A stretch of 64,000 nt of DNA from an uncultured Verrucomicrobiae bacterium (GCA_951813855.1 OX638380.1:4060518-4124517); one strand, 5' to 3'. Shown: positions 9,196 through 18,630, numbered from the stretch's first letter. The notes: generated by a model from the letters alone, not told the origin. Made by a program: numbers and translations.

Positions 9196-10223
9196 TCAGC
9201 GGAGGAAGTAGAATCGTTGAGGGTAGGCCGCGATCTTTTCGTCGGTAATGAGATAGGGGGATTGCACGGGCTGACCCGTGGCGTCAAGAACCGGAATTGC
9301 TATGCTGTCGATCTTGTCTCTGCGCCATAACTTTCCCCGCTCATTTGGCCGCTCAACGATGAGTCCGAGGGGGGGGGACCATTCAATTCGAGGTCCCGTT
9401 ACATGGTTCATTATCAGATGTGCCACGTCAAAGTTGCCCAGATAGGTTGCCATTTGCAGCGCCTTAGGTGGGTTTGCACCCGCGTTGATCAGGATTTTCA
9501 TTTCATCCAGAAAGGAGGAGTGATGATTCGAAAGAGTTAGCCTTTCCATGACGGTGTACTCGAGTCCCCAATCGTAGTCCCAGCCACCGTTATCAGGGTT
9601 CGCGCCGTGCGCCAGTAATAGTTGCATGGCTTGCTTGCCTTTCGAATCATTTTCCAAGGTGGCCGCCAGAAATAGGGCGCTGTCCCGTTATTATCCAGTC
9701 CGTTGGGATCTGCCCCGGCTTCCAGTAATCGTTGCAGGAACCAAAGGTCGTTACTGTGAACTGCGCCGCATAAGGCAGCAGGATAGAGATAGGGATGAAA
9801 TACCCGAGGCGGAGCTGGAGGGCTTGGTGATGCTCCGTGTACCAATAGCAGGTCGGTCATTTCTCGGTTTTTACCAATGACAGATAATCGGAGGGCTCTG
9901 TGGGATGATTTGGCTCCAGCCTCCAGTAGGGCCTTCGCCATCACCCGTGAGTGTCGTCATAGAGCCATTTGCAGAGCCGCCGTGCGGTTCGAATCTGCCC
10001 CGGCTCCTAGAAGAGTCGTCAGAATGGACAGGTCATTAATGCGTACTGCTTGCACCATAGCTTCCGGTACCTAGGGGGCGATACCAGTCGCCAGCAGTGA
10101 TTTGACCAGAGCGAAATCAAAGCTTTCAATTGCGACGGTCGAAGGTGAGCCCTCAACAGTAAGGCAAGGTGCGGCCGGGATAAAGGTTTAGGCCAGGGTG
10201 GCAATAATCAGTAAGCGTCCCAT
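9196..10223 (-). pseudogene. decayed secreted ankyrin-repeat protein
   Basis: Reading the minus strand from the ATG at 10223 gives a short hydrophobic start (MGRLLIIATLA) and then ankyrin repeats (LLGAGADSN, LLEAGA, LLLVHGA, LLEAGADPN, LLLAHGANP, LINAGANP). Three in-frame stop codons interrupt this frame: TAA at 10188-10190, TAG at 10071-10073 and TGA at 9957-9959. A frameshift near 9680 moves the repeats to another frame, where LFLAATLEND continues with MQLLLAHGANP through to the last stop at 9196. The repeats on both sides of each lesion are collinear, so this was one gene of roughly 340 codons. It is unrelated in position to the larger ankyrin gene at 57-62 kb but shows the same kind of decay. 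Confidence 0.85.
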
Positions 10224-11052
10224 GGTGTAGGCGGTGTTGTTTTTTATTGCTGCATTCCGCTCCATACTCCGGGAAATCACTCGTTTTATAGCTTTTCAGC
10301 AGATGATTTCAGAACTTTTTCACGCTAAAATACCGGGTCGATTACCGGTTCCTCAAGTATCACGCGGCAGTTCTCGAATCGTCGAAAACTTGTTGGTCCC
10401 ACCGATGCTTTGGGATCGGCGGCGATCGCCGCCGGAACGAAGTCCGGCCAGACAGGAAACAACATCGGCACGATCATCGGTCAAACCATCAATTCGCCAG
10501 CCGAATAAGCAGACAGGAATATCGCTCTTCGGATGTATCGCTAAAGATAAGGCAGCCGTACCGTGATTCCGTGGTCTTTTACAAGGGTGGAGAGTAGATT
10601 GGAGCGCCTGAAGCTACCATGAGGAGAGTGGAAGGAAGCCGCAACGAGTAGCGACACTCATATGGCCCCAGCGGTCTATCGATCGGACCGGCAGGAAGGC
10701 CGCATGGATAAGCGGGAGGCAATATGGGATACGGTTATTATCGAAGCCGGAATCTAGCAGGTGCCCCCAATGGAACCGAAACCAGCAGGAATACAATGGT
10801 TATCCGCCGGGATTCGGTCGTTTTCCCGGTCCAGAGCGGCTAACAGAGTTCCCGAGCGTTATCGTTCACGATGAAGAAGCTGCGCCTGATTTCGATTTTC
10901 AACGTGAATCAATCGCGAGGCGGGATCAATTACCGACAGGACTTTCTGGCGTAACAACATCTTGACGAACCGTCGTTGTTCGAACCGTTACGGCGGAACG
11001 AGGCCGCTCCGCCCGGCTCTTGATCATGGCTTGAGGCTCGCCTCCGAGTTCG
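10224..11052. other. gap with possible degraded coding relics
   Basis: No intact gene recognised. On the plus strand, about 10394-10506 reads as 'LVGPTDALGSAAIAAG...NNIGTIIGQTINSPAE' and then a stop, which resembles a glycine-zipper segment. About 10750-10955 reads as a Q/N/Y/G-rich stretch (NRNQQEYNGYPPGFGRFPG) followed by an acidic stretch before a stop. The two stretches are not joined in one frame. They could be remains of a decayed lipoprotein-type gene, or chance. Confidence 0.25.
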
Positions 11053-12405
11053 CTAGCTGTTCTCGGGGTTTTCGTTCCCGTCTTCGGGTTTGCCGGTTTC
11101 GGGGTCTTGGGAGAGGGGTTGGGCCAAGATCCGGGCGATGCGGTGACGGTCCATTGTCAGAATCTCGAATCGCCAATTCTCGTGTTGGAAATGGTCGCCT
11201 TCGGCAGGAATGTTGCCGAACAGGGAAAGAGCGAAACCGCCGGCGCTGTGATAGTCGTCGATTTCTTCGTGGGGCAGCTGTTGCAATTGGAGCAGATCTT
11301 TGAATTCGTCGATTTCCAGCATAGCGTCGATTTCCCAGCTGCCGTCTTCCCGTTGCCGGTAAGGTTTCAGCGTTTTTTCGGTTTGTTCGGGCAGGTTGCC
11401 GACGATGGCTTCCATGACATCGATCAGAGTGACCAAGCCGGCGATGCTGCCGAATTCGTCGCTGACCAAGGCGATGCGTTTGCCCGATTGCTTGAAGGCT
11501 TCCAGCAATTTGATGACCAGCATGGATTCCGGAACGGTCAGGGGATCTTCGGATAAATTACGGATATTCGTATCCAGCCCGAGCGAGTCGTTCGCCCAGA
11601 TCGCCTTGACGGAAACCATTCCGATCACGCGGTCCAAGTCGTCTTCGCAGAGCGGAAAGTTGGAATGATTGCTTTTGACGATTTTGCGCCACATCTCGTT
11701 TTTTTCGTCTTCGGTATCCAACCAGACGATTTTGGGGCGAGGGGTCATCAAGTCGCCGACCCGGTTTTCGTCGAGCCGCATGACGCCCTTGACCATGCCG
11801 ATTTCCGCCTTGTGGAAGACGCCGGCATGAGAGCCTTGCTCCACCATGACCTGCACTTCTTCCCGGGTAATGGTCGTGTCTTCGGATCGTTTGATCCCGA
11901 GCGGTTTCAGCAACATATCTGTCATCCAGCCCACGATCTTCACGAAAGGCGCGACGAGGGCGCCCAAGGCGCTGATGGGCCCCACGATGGCCATGGAGGT
12001 TTTTTCCGGGGAGTACAACGCTAGGCGTTTGGGAACGATCTCGCCCAACACCAGGGAAACGAACGTGATAGCGGCGACGACCAGGCCTAAGGCAATTTCA
12101 ACGCTGTATGAGGCTAGGAACGGGAGTTTGGCCAGTCCCGGTTCCAGCTTGATGGCGATCTTGGCGCCTCCGAAAGCGCCTGCCAAAATCCCGATCGTGG
12201 TAATGCCGAATTGCACGGTCGACAGGAAGCGGTTGGGAGCGTCTTTGAGTTCCAGCACCCTGGCGGCTTTCCGGTTGCCGCTTTGGGCCAAGTGCTTGAG
12301 TTTGGGTTTGCGGGAAGAGACGACCGCCATCTCGGACAGGGCGAACACGCCGTTACCCAAGATGAGCAGTAAGATGACAAAAATGTCGAAGCCCGTATTG
12401 ATCAT
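11053..12405 (-). CDS. CNNM/CorC-type membrane protein with CBS pair (hemolysin-related)
   Basis: Member of the CNNM/DUF21-CBS family, often annotated as hemolysin or CorC-like and implicated in divalent cation (Mg2+/Co2+) homeostasis. Residues 1 to about 190 form the DUF21 membrane domain with four hydrophobic segments and the GEIVPKRLAL motif. A tandem CBS module follows at about 205-330 (RVGDLMTPRPKIVWLD, GSIAGLVTLIDVMEAIVG). The CorC_HlyC transporter-associated domain occupies about 345-430. Its 450 residues are normal. It lies 27 bp after trpF in the same direction and may be read as the last gene of the cys-trpF run. Transport function is inferred from the family only. Confidence 0.9.
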   Translation of the reverse strand: MINTGFDIFVILLLILGNGVFALSEMAVVSSRKPKLKHLAQSGNRKAARVLELKDAPNRFLSTVQFGITTIGILAGAFGGAKIAIKLEPGLAKLPFLASYSVEIALGLVVAAITFVSLVLGEIVPKRLALYSPEKTSMAIVGPISALGALVAPFVKIVGWMTDMLLKPLGIKRSEDTTITREEVQVMVEQGSHAGVFHKAEIGMVKGVMRLDENRVGDLMTPRPKIVWLDTEDEKNEMWRKIVKSNHSNFPLCEDDLDRVIGMVSVKAIWANDSLGLDTNIRNLSEDPLTVPESMLVIKLLEAFKQSGKRIALVSDEFGSIAGLVTLIDVMEAIVGNLPEQTEKTLKPYRQREDGSWEIDAMLEIDEFKDLLQLQQLPHEEIDDYHSAGGFALSLFGNIPAEGDHFQHENWRFEILTMDRHRIARILAQPLSQDPETGKPEDGNENPENS

Positions 12406-12432
12406 GAGGGTAATTAATTGGTCGTGCCGACG

Positions 12433-13065
12433 TTAGGCATCATCGGGTACGGCACGGACGGCGGCGATCAGTCGAATCAGTTTTTCCGGATTTTTTTTGC
12501 CCGGTTCGTCTTCGACCCCCGAAGAGACGTCAACGGCATAAGGGCGGACGGCGCGGATGCATTCGCCGACGTTTTGAGGAGTCAATCCGCCGGCGACCAA
12601 GAATGGGCGGGGCAGGGGCGAGGCCTGCTGCAGCCAGTCCCAATTAAAGCGGGCGCCCGTGCCTCCGGGCCGGTTCGGGACATAGCTGTCGAAGAGCCAG
12701 GCGTCCGTTTCCCAAGCCCGAGCGGCCGCGATGTCCGCACTGTCCCGCAAGCGAAACGCCCGGATGACCTTTCCCGGTAGCGAGCGGCAAAATTCGGGCG
12801 TTTCCTCGCCGTGCAACTGCACGGCGTCCAAGCCGCAGAATTCCCGGACGGCGGTGACGTTCGGAGCGGTTTCGTTGACGAACACCCCGACGGTCGTCAG
12901 CAAGGGGGGCAATCGGCGGATGATTTCACGGGCTCGTTCCGGCGCGAGGTAACGGGGGCTCGCGGGATAAAAGAGGAACCCCAAGGCGTCGGCGCCGGAT
13001 TCGACGGCCCGCAACGCGTCGGTTCGGTTCGTGATGCCGCAAATTTTGACCCGAACTTTAGTCAT
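12433..13065 (-). CDS. trpF: phosphoribosylanthranilate isomerase
   Basis: TIM-barrel enzyme of tryptophan synthesis that converts phosphoribosylanthranilate to CdRP. The catalytic Cys9 is in VKICGITN. VQLHGEE, VAGGLTPQNV and AVDVSSGVE with the catalytic aspartate are all present. It has 210 residues, as expected. It is separated from the other trp genes, none of which are in the window, and instead follows cysN by 31 bp, so it may be co-transcribed with sulfate assimilation genes. Confidence 0.95.
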   Translation of the reverse strand: MTKVRVKICGITNRTDALRAVESGADALGFLFYPASPRYLAPERAREIIRRLPPLLTTVGVFVNETAPNVTAVREFCGLDAVQLHGEETPEFCRSLPGKVIRAFRLRDSADIAAARAWETDAWLFDSYVPNRPGGTGARFNWDWLQQASPLPRPFLVAGGLTPQNVGECIRAVRPYAVDVSSGVEDEPGKKNPEKLIRLIAAVRAVPDDA

Positions 13066-13096
13066 CGGGGACCGCTGGGGGTGAGGCCGGCAGGCA

Positions 13097-14368
13097 TTAC
13101 AGCACGATTCCGGCGGCTACCGTCGTATGGTTTTGTTCGTCGATCAGAATGAAACTTCCGGTAGTGCGGTTGCGGATGTAAGGGTCCAAAAAGAAGTGCG
13201 TGGAAGTGTGAAGAGAGATCCGGGCGATGTCGTTCAGTTTGACCTCCAGGTTGTCTTCGATGCGGTGGAGGGTGTTGACGTCGATCTTGTATTTGATCTC
13301 ATTGACGATGCAGATGGCGGACTTGGTGGTAGACTGGATGCGGAATTTCTGTCCGGCCTGGAGCTTTCGGTGGTCGGCGAACCAGCAAATCGTGCTTTCG
13401 ATATCCTGAGTGATCGTCGGCAGGTTGTTTTTCTTCACGATCATATCGCCGCGGCTAATATCGATTTCGTCTTCCAGGGTCAGGACCACGGACATGGGGG
13501 CGAAAGCTTCGGCGATGGCGCCGTTCAAGGTGTGAATGTCCTTGATCCGGGATTCGAACCCGGAAGGCAAAATGACCACCGGATTGCCTTTTTTGAAGAT
13601 GCCGCTGGCAACCCGGCCGGCGAATCCTCGGAAATCGTGGTGCCGGCGACTCTGGGGACGGATGACCCATTGGACGGGGAAACGCGCGTCGACGTGATTG
13701 AATTCGTTGCCGATGTGGATGTTTTCCAGTGCGTAAAGCAAGGTGCCGCCTCGATACCATGGCATGGCTCGAGAAGGTTCGACCACGTTATCGCCTTTCA
13801 AGGCGCTGATCGGAATGAAATCGATGTGGGGAACGGTTAGCCGGGAAGCGAACTTTTTGTAGTCCGTGACGATTTGTGTGAAAACCTTCTCCCGGTAATC
13901 GACCAAATCCATTTTGTTAACGGCGAGGAAGATGTGCTGAATCTGCAATAGCGAGGCGATAAAGGAATGGCGGCAAGTCTGTTCGATAATGCCTTTTCTC
14001 GCGTCCACCAGAATGATGGCCAGGTTGGCCGTCGAGGCGCCCGTCACCATGTTCCTGGTGTATTGAATATGGCCCGGAGTGTCGGCAATGATGAATTTCC
14101 GGCGGGGCGTTGCGAAGTAGCGGTAGGCGACGTCGATGGTGATGCCCTGTTCCCTCTCCGCGCGCAAGCCGTCGGTCAGCAAGGCTAGATTGACGATTTC
14201 GTCGCCGCGTTGCCGGCTCGAGGCTTCGATGGCTTCCAGTTGATCTTCGAAAATGGATTTGGAATCGTGCAGCAGCCGGCCGATCAACGTGCTTTTGCCG
14301 TCGTCGACGCTGCCGGCGGTGGTGAACCTTAATAGGTCCATGTCGAGATAGCCGTGCTTATCGCTCAT
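13097..14368 (-). CDS. cysN: sulfate adenylyltransferase subunit 1 (GTPase)
   Basis: GTP-binding subunit of ATP sulfurylase, which drives APS formation from sulfate and ATP by GTP hydrolysis. It shows the P-loop GSVDDGKST (19-27), switch motif DTPGH, NKMD for guanine recognition and EF-Tu-like beta-barrel domains. At 423 residues it lacks a fused CysC kinase, in agreement with a separate cysC two genes upstream. It starts 9 bp after the cysD stop, so cysC, cysD and cysN form an operon. Confidence 0.95.
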   Translation of the reverse strand: MSDKHGYLDMDLLRFTTAGSVDDGKSTLIGRLLHDSKSIFEDQLEAIEASSRQRGDEIVNLALLTDGLRAEREQGITIDVAYRYFATPRRKFIIADTPGHIQYTRNMVTGASTANLAIILVDARKGIIEQTCRHSFIASLLQIQHIFLAVNKMDLVDYREKVFTQIVTDYKKFASRLTVPHIDFIPISALKGDNVVEPSRAMPWYRGGTLLYALENIHIGNEFNHVDARFPVQWVIRPQSRRHHDFRGFAGRVASGIFKKGNPVVILPSGFESRIKDIHTLNGAIAEAFAPMSVVLTLEDEIDISRGDMIVKKNNLPTITQDIESTICWFADHRKLQAGQKFRIQSTTKSAICIVNEIKYKIDVNTLHRIEDNLEVKLNDIARISLHTSTHFFLDPYIRNRTTGSFILIDEQNHTTVAAGIVL

Positions 14369-14377
14369 CGTCGGAGA

Positions 14378-15283
14378 TTAGAAATAACCTTCTTTCTTCC
14401 GATCTTCCATCGAGGTTTCCGATCGTTTGTCGTCGGCCCGGCCGCCTCGTTCGGTGAGGCGGGCGGAGGCTACCTCGTCGATGATGTCGTCGATCGTGCC
14501 GGCGTCGGACTTGACGGCTCCCGTGCAGGTCATGTCGCCGATCGTCCGAAAGCGAATTCGGGCGGTTTCGGTTTGTTGATTCGCGGCGTCGCGAACGTGT
14601 TCCGAGAGGGCGAGCAACTGGCCGTTGTGGGTAAAGACCTCCCGTTCGTGGGCGAAGTAAAGTTCGGGCAGGGCGAGATTTTTCAGCTTGATGTATTGCC
14701 AGACGTCCATTTCGGTCCAATTGCTCAGGGGGAAGACGCGGAAATGTTCTCCTAGGCTCATGTTGCTGTTGAACAGATTCCAGAGTTCGGGGCGTTGATT
14801 TTTGGGATCCCATTGGCCGAACGCGTTGCGATGGGAAAAAAAACGTTCCTTGGCGCGCGCCTTTTCTTCGTCGCGGCGGGCGCCGCCGAGGGCGGCCGTG
14901 AATTGCTGCTCCGAGAGGGCGTCGAGCAGGGTGGTCGTCTGGAGGGCGTTGCGGGAAGGAATGACGCCTTGTTCCTCTACTACCCGGCCGGTATCGATGG
15001 ATTCTTGGACGGTTTTGACGATCAGTTGCGCCTTGATGTCCGCGACGAGCCGGTCGCGAAACGCGATGGTTTCCGGGAAGTTGTGGCCGGTGTCGATGTG
15101 CAGCAGGGGAAAGGGAAGCCGAGCCGGGAAGAACGCCTTGCGGGAAAGATGCACGAGGACGATGGAATCCTTGCCTCCCGAAAAGAGCAGGACCGGTTTG
15201 GCAAAGCTGGCGGCGACTTCGCGGATGACGAAGATCGCTTCCGCTTCCAGGACCGCCAAATGGGTTAGGGTGTAATCGGGCAT
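14378..15283 (-). CDS. cysD: sulfate adenylyltransferase subunit 2
   Basis: Catalytic subunit of ATP sulfurylase, working with CysN to make adenosine 5'-phosphosulfate. It belongs to the PAPS-reductase/ATP-pyrophosphatase fold, with the pyrophosphate loop SGGKDS at residues 35-40. It has 301 residues, in the usual range. The LTERGGRADD stretch near the C-terminus is characteristic. It starts 4 bp after the cysC stop. Confidence 0.95.
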   Translation of the reverse strand: MPDYTLTHLAVLEAEAIFVIREVAASFAKPVLLFSGGKDSIVLVHLSRKAFFPARLPFPLLHIDTGHNFPETIAFRDRLVADIKAQLIVKTVQESIDTGRVVEEQGVIPSRNALQTTTLLDALSEQQFTAALGGARRDEEKARAKERFFSHRNAFGQWDPKNQRPELWNLFNSNMSLGEHFRVFPLSNWTEMDVWQYIKLKNLALPELYFAHEREVFTHNGQLLALSEHVRDAANQQTETARIRFRTIGDMTCTGAVKSDAGTIDDIIDEVASARLTERGGRADDKRSETSMEDRKKEGYF

Positions 15284-15287
15284 GAAA

Positions 15288-15908
15288 TCAGGCGCTGGGG
15301 CGAATCCGGGGCAACGCCGTCTCGAGGAGCTGTCGAATCGAATCGTCGGGAGAGGTATCGGCGGTCGACAGCGTGAGATCCGGAGGACAATCGGGGGCCG
15401 GCGGTTCGAATCGGGAATCCTTGCCGGTGAACTGGGTCAGACATCCCGACTTCGCCTGGGCGTAGAGGTTTTTGACGTCGCGTTTTTCGCAAGTAGCCAA
15501 ATCGCAGGCCACGAAAACTTCCAGGTAATCGTCGGCTCCGATGATCGTGCGCGCCTGGCTCCGCAGATTTCGGGTCGGGGTGATGCAGGAGACGATAGTG
15601 GCGATACCGGCGTTCGCGTGCAGTTTGGCCGTTTCGGCGACTCGCCGGATATTTTCCTGACGGTCGAGTTCCGAAAAGCCGAGATCCCGGTTTAAACCGC
15701 TGCGGACGTTGTCTCCGTCCAAGAGTTGGGTCAGGATTTCTCGACGATAGAGTTCGGCTTCCAAGCCGGCGGCGATCGTGGTCTTGCCCGCGCCCGAGAG
15801 TCCGAAAAGCCAGATAACCAAGCCGGTTTGCTCGAGCAGGGCTTCCTTTTGCTTTCGCGGAACCATCCGCCTGAAAGTAGGATAAAGATGCGTAGCCGTT
15901 TCGCTCAT
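15288..15908 (-). CDS. cysC: adenylylsulfate kinase
   Basis: Phosphorylates APS at the 3' position to give PAPS. The P-loop is GLSGAGKTT (36-44), followed by LLDGDNVRSGLNRDLGFS for APS binding, and ENIRRVAE. The 206 residues match the family. It is the first gene of the cysC-cysD-cysN run. A 320-bp gap with a perfect inverted repeat separates it from cysH. The presence of this kinase fits a PAPS-using CysH. Confidence 0.94.
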   Translation of the reverse strand: MSETATHLYPTFRRMVPRKQKEALLEQTGLVIWLFGLSGAGKTTIAAGLEAELYRREILTQLLDGDNVRSGLNRDLGFSELDRQENIRRVAETAKLHANAGIATIVSCITPTRNLRSQARTIIGADDYLEVFVACDLATCEKRDVKNLYAQAKSGCLTQFTGKDSRFEPPAPDCPPDLTLSTADTSPDDSIRQLLETALPRIRPSA

Positions 15909-16230
15909 CGAATTGCCGGTTCTACCGGGGCAATTCTGGCAGGTGCCGGGACCGATCCCAGTGCCGGTTCGTCAATCATTGGATTCGGAAACTCCGGCGC
16001 AATATCGGAGCTGTCGGCCCGCAGGGGCCGGGGTCGATTCGCCAAGAAGGAACTGGACGGCGGGCCGGCGTCCTATGGGGGAAATCAATCATGATTCGCA
16101 ATTGATTTCGACAGAAGCGATGTCGGTTCGACGAGCCAAAGTTATTCCGGGAATAGTAAGTCGGCGTCAGGTCGAGTCAACAAGTATTTTCGCCGTTCGT
16201 TCCGGCTCCGAATAGCTCGGCAATCAAGGT
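15909..16230. other. intergenic region between cysH and cysC
   Basis: No gene is recognised in these 322 bp. It contains the inverted repeat at 16081-16109 and must hold the promoter of the cysC-cysD-cysN operon. No confident -35/-10 pair was identified. Confidence 0.5.
16081..16109. repeat. perfect 9-bp inverted repeat upstream of cysC
   Basis: GAAATCAAT and ATTGATTTC are exact reverse complements separated by 11 bp. The element lies 172 bp before the cysC start and 120 bp after the cysH stop. There is no T-run after it on either strand, so an operator is more likely than a terminator. The spacer contains TTCGCA, a sequence loosely like the core of the cysH operator candidate. Confidence 0.45.
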
Positions 16231-16956
16231 TTAAATGCTGTAATTGGGATTGATGCCTTCGTGAATGCCGCATTCCCGTTTCAATCCGAAAAAGCGGGCT
16301 TGCTCTTCGCTCACGTCGCCGTCGACTCTGCGGGTGGTATGCGTGTCGCCGATCGTCAGGTAGTTTTGGTGCCAAAGCGGATGATAGGGGAGGTTGTTGG
16401 CGGAGAGATATTCGTGCACTTGGCGGTCGGACCAATCGATAATGGGATGAATCTTCATGCAGTCGCCGTCTTTGACCATTACGGGCACCGTGGAGCGTGA
16501 CTGGCTTTGCGCCCGCCGCAAACCGGCCAGCCATCCTCGGGGCTGCAAAGTTTCCAGCGCCTGTTTCATCGGGAGAACCTTGTTGATGCGATTGTATTCC
16601 TCGATCCCCCGGTTGCCTTGTTCCCAAAGTTTGCCCCATCGGGCTTCCTGCCAGGCGGGGCTCACCGGCGACCGGAAAATCTTCAGATTCAACCGGAGTT
16701 TCTCCGACAGGAGATCGATAAACCGGTAGGTTTCCGGAAACAGATAGCCGGTGTCGATCAGCACGATCGGAATATTCGGCAGCATTTTGGTGGCCAGATG
16801 CAGGCACACGGCGGCTTGAGCTCCGAAACTGGAAGTGAGGATCAGGCGTTCTTCGCAATGGGTGATAGCCCACTGGATCCGCTCCGGGGCGTTCATCGCC
16901 TCCAAGCGTTCGACTTGATCGGCCAAATCCGGGCTTTCAGAAACTGTCGAATTCAT
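16231..16956 (-). CDS. cysH: phosphoadenylylsulfate reductase
   Basis: Reduces PAPS to sulfite using thioredoxin or glutaredoxin. The C-terminal catalytic cysteine is in KRECGIHEG. The cysteine pairs that bind [4Fe-4S] in APS reductases are missing, so this is the PAPS type, consistent with the nearby cysC. ATG 16956 gives 241 residues, the E. coli length. Longer in-frame starts (17076, 17016) are rejected because their codons overlap the promoter and operator candidates at 17018-17076. No cysI/cysJ sulfite reductase is in the window. The gene stands alone behind its own promoter. Confidence 0.92.
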   Translation of the reverse strand: MNSTVSESPDLADQVERLEAMNAPERIQWAITHCEERLILTSSFGAQAAVCLHLATKMLPNIPIVLIDTGYLFPETYRFIDLLSEKLRLNLKIFRSPVSPAWQEARWGKLWEQGNRGIEEYNRINKVLPMKQALETLQPRGWLAGLRRAQSQSRSTVPVMVKDGDCMKIHPIIDWSDRQVHEYLSANNLPYHPLWHQNYLTIGDTHTTRRVDGDVSEEQARFFGLKRECGIHEGINPNYSI

Positions 16957-17017
16957 CGATCGAGGTTGCCGGTCCGGAGTTTGACCCTTTCGAATAAGGG
17001 TCGCGGTCCTTAACATG

Positions 17018-17037
17018 ACTAATTTGCGCAAGTTAGT
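17018..17037. promoter_or_regulatory. near-palindromic operator candidate of cysH
   Basis: ACTAATTTGCGCAAGTTAGT is a 20-bp palindrome broken only at one symmetric pair (ACTAA-T-TTGC/GCAA-G-TTAGT). It lies immediately after the predicted transcription start, a position that would suit a repressor. The regulator is unknown. An Rrf2-type or other sulfur-responsive factor is a guess. Confidence 0.55.
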
Positions 17038-17046
17038 AAGGTATAG

Positions 17047-17076
17047 ATTATGAGCAGATCGAATCCCGTTCGTCAA
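17047..17076 (-). promoter_or_regulatory. sigma70-type promoter of cysH
   Basis: On the minus strand, TTGACG (17071-17076) and CATAAT (17047-17052) are separated by 18 bp. Each matches the sigma70 consensus at five of six positions. Transcription would begin near 17040, about 80 bp before the chosen start codon. Confidence 0.6.
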
Positions 17077-17102
17077 TCATTCGATTTTTCGAATTAATTC
17101 CA

Positions 17103-18630
17103 GTTAGCGCGGCAAGGAATTTCCGATCAGAAGCGCGCCGGGTTTCGGGTTAGAGATTGATTGCCCGGAGCGACATTCCATGGCACCGGATATTCGAGGC
17201 GGCCGCCGTTCGGTCTGGTCATCGTCGTTCGAGAGCTGCGGGATATTCTAATCGAGGGAAGAAGCGGTGCTGTAATGCAACGGGGCATTATCGGTCGAGC
17301 GCCAGCGGCCGACGCACTTTCTAGCGGGGAGGGACAGGGACGGGGGAACGACGGTGAGGGAGCGGTCATCGGGGGCTTTCGAACCGGGGGCCGCGCTCTC
17401 GTCAGCAATCGGATAACGGGCTTCGGGCACCGGACGGCATGTGTCGACCGGGGTTCGATTTGGTAATGAGGCAAGTCGATTCGAGTTTTCTGTTGGCGGG
17501 AACGGGTTTGATTTTCGCTGTCGGATCGAAACGGCATCCGGAGGCGGGCCGTACCGCATTTCGAACGTTGACGGAAGCCGACTATGCGGTTCGGCCGTCG
17601 GACCGGTCCTCAGCATGTTTGCGGACATGAACTCTCCGAACGGGCGGTGCCTCGGAATTACTGATAGTCCTGAGGTCCGTTAGGGAACAGACAACCCGTA
17701 TGGGCTACCGAGTTTTACTGGGCTTGACCGAACCGGCCGCCGTAATCGTTCTGAGACCGGAGAATCGTGTTGCCGGTCGAATCCGGTTAATGTTCCGGTG
17801 ACGTTTATTCGTTCTACCGAAAGGCGAAATCTGAGACCAACGCCTGATTCCGGACGACTCGCTGGTAATTGACCTGTTATGACCGGCGGAGTTGAACTTC
17901 CGGTTTCGCTGAGATTGACGATATACGTTGGGCCCGGCACCGGTCTTTCGGGATCCGGGAGACCATGACCCGAGGGGCGTGATCGTCGGGAACTCGATCG
18001 CTGTGTCCGGTGAGGCGCTGCGAATCGTTTCCTTTGGGACCGCCCAGACAATCGATCCGGCAGCGGTCCGGTCTCGAACGAGCGAAACCGGGAACGGGAT
18101 GATTCGAGGTTGACTGAATCGCCGGGGCGTCGCCGGTTTCGGCTCTTCCGTTACTCCAAGCCATCAACGAAACCGGTTCGCGGCAATGGGGTGGAATGAT
18201 GGGCCAGAGGGAGGAAGAGTTTTCTTGGTTTCCGAGAACTGCCGGTCAGAGTTCCGTTACGATCGGATCTGGGGTCTTCGGCAAGTTGGCGGGGCGAATC
18301 ACTTTGGCTAACCAAGCTGCCGGATTCCTCTTCCCGTTAGGCCGGATGGTCCGGATTCCGAACGGGAGATTCGTTGGGGTAGCTTGCCGTGGCCGTTGGG
18401 CCTCCGGTCCCGGGGAACCGGCTCATGCCGTCCGTCCAGTTCCGAAGTCGACCAGGTCGTCTGTCCGGTAAATCTCGCCGGCTTCGCTGACTGGTCTCGG
18501 GACCCAAGAGCAGGGTGACTCGCTTCGCACGAACGTCTTGAGATCGGGATTTCTGAGATCGAGTCGAACCGGCGGGCCGGCGCCCTGGGCCGGACCGCCG
18601 AATTTCCGGTTGGTAAAAGATTAAAGGGAA
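17103..18630. other. long stretch without a recognisable gene
   Basis: About 1.5 kb between cysH and rpsP. Open frames here are short, overlap each other on both strands and have arginine-, proline- or serine-rich compositions typical of chance frames in GC-rich DNA. Short words such as GAACCGG and its complement recur. I saw no tRNA, RNase P, tmRNA or SRP RNA signature. It may be a fully decayed gene. Confidence 0.4.

Noticed and set aside
13545..13570. tRNA-like T-loop sequence GATTCGAACCCGG
   Set aside because: Lies inside cysN codons (GFESRIKD) with no matching acceptor stem, D-arm or anticodon arm around it.
16957..17076. Longer N-terminus for CysH
   Set aside because: The extra 40 residues have no family counterpart and overlap a good promoter and operator candidate. 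The ATG at 16956 gives the standard length.
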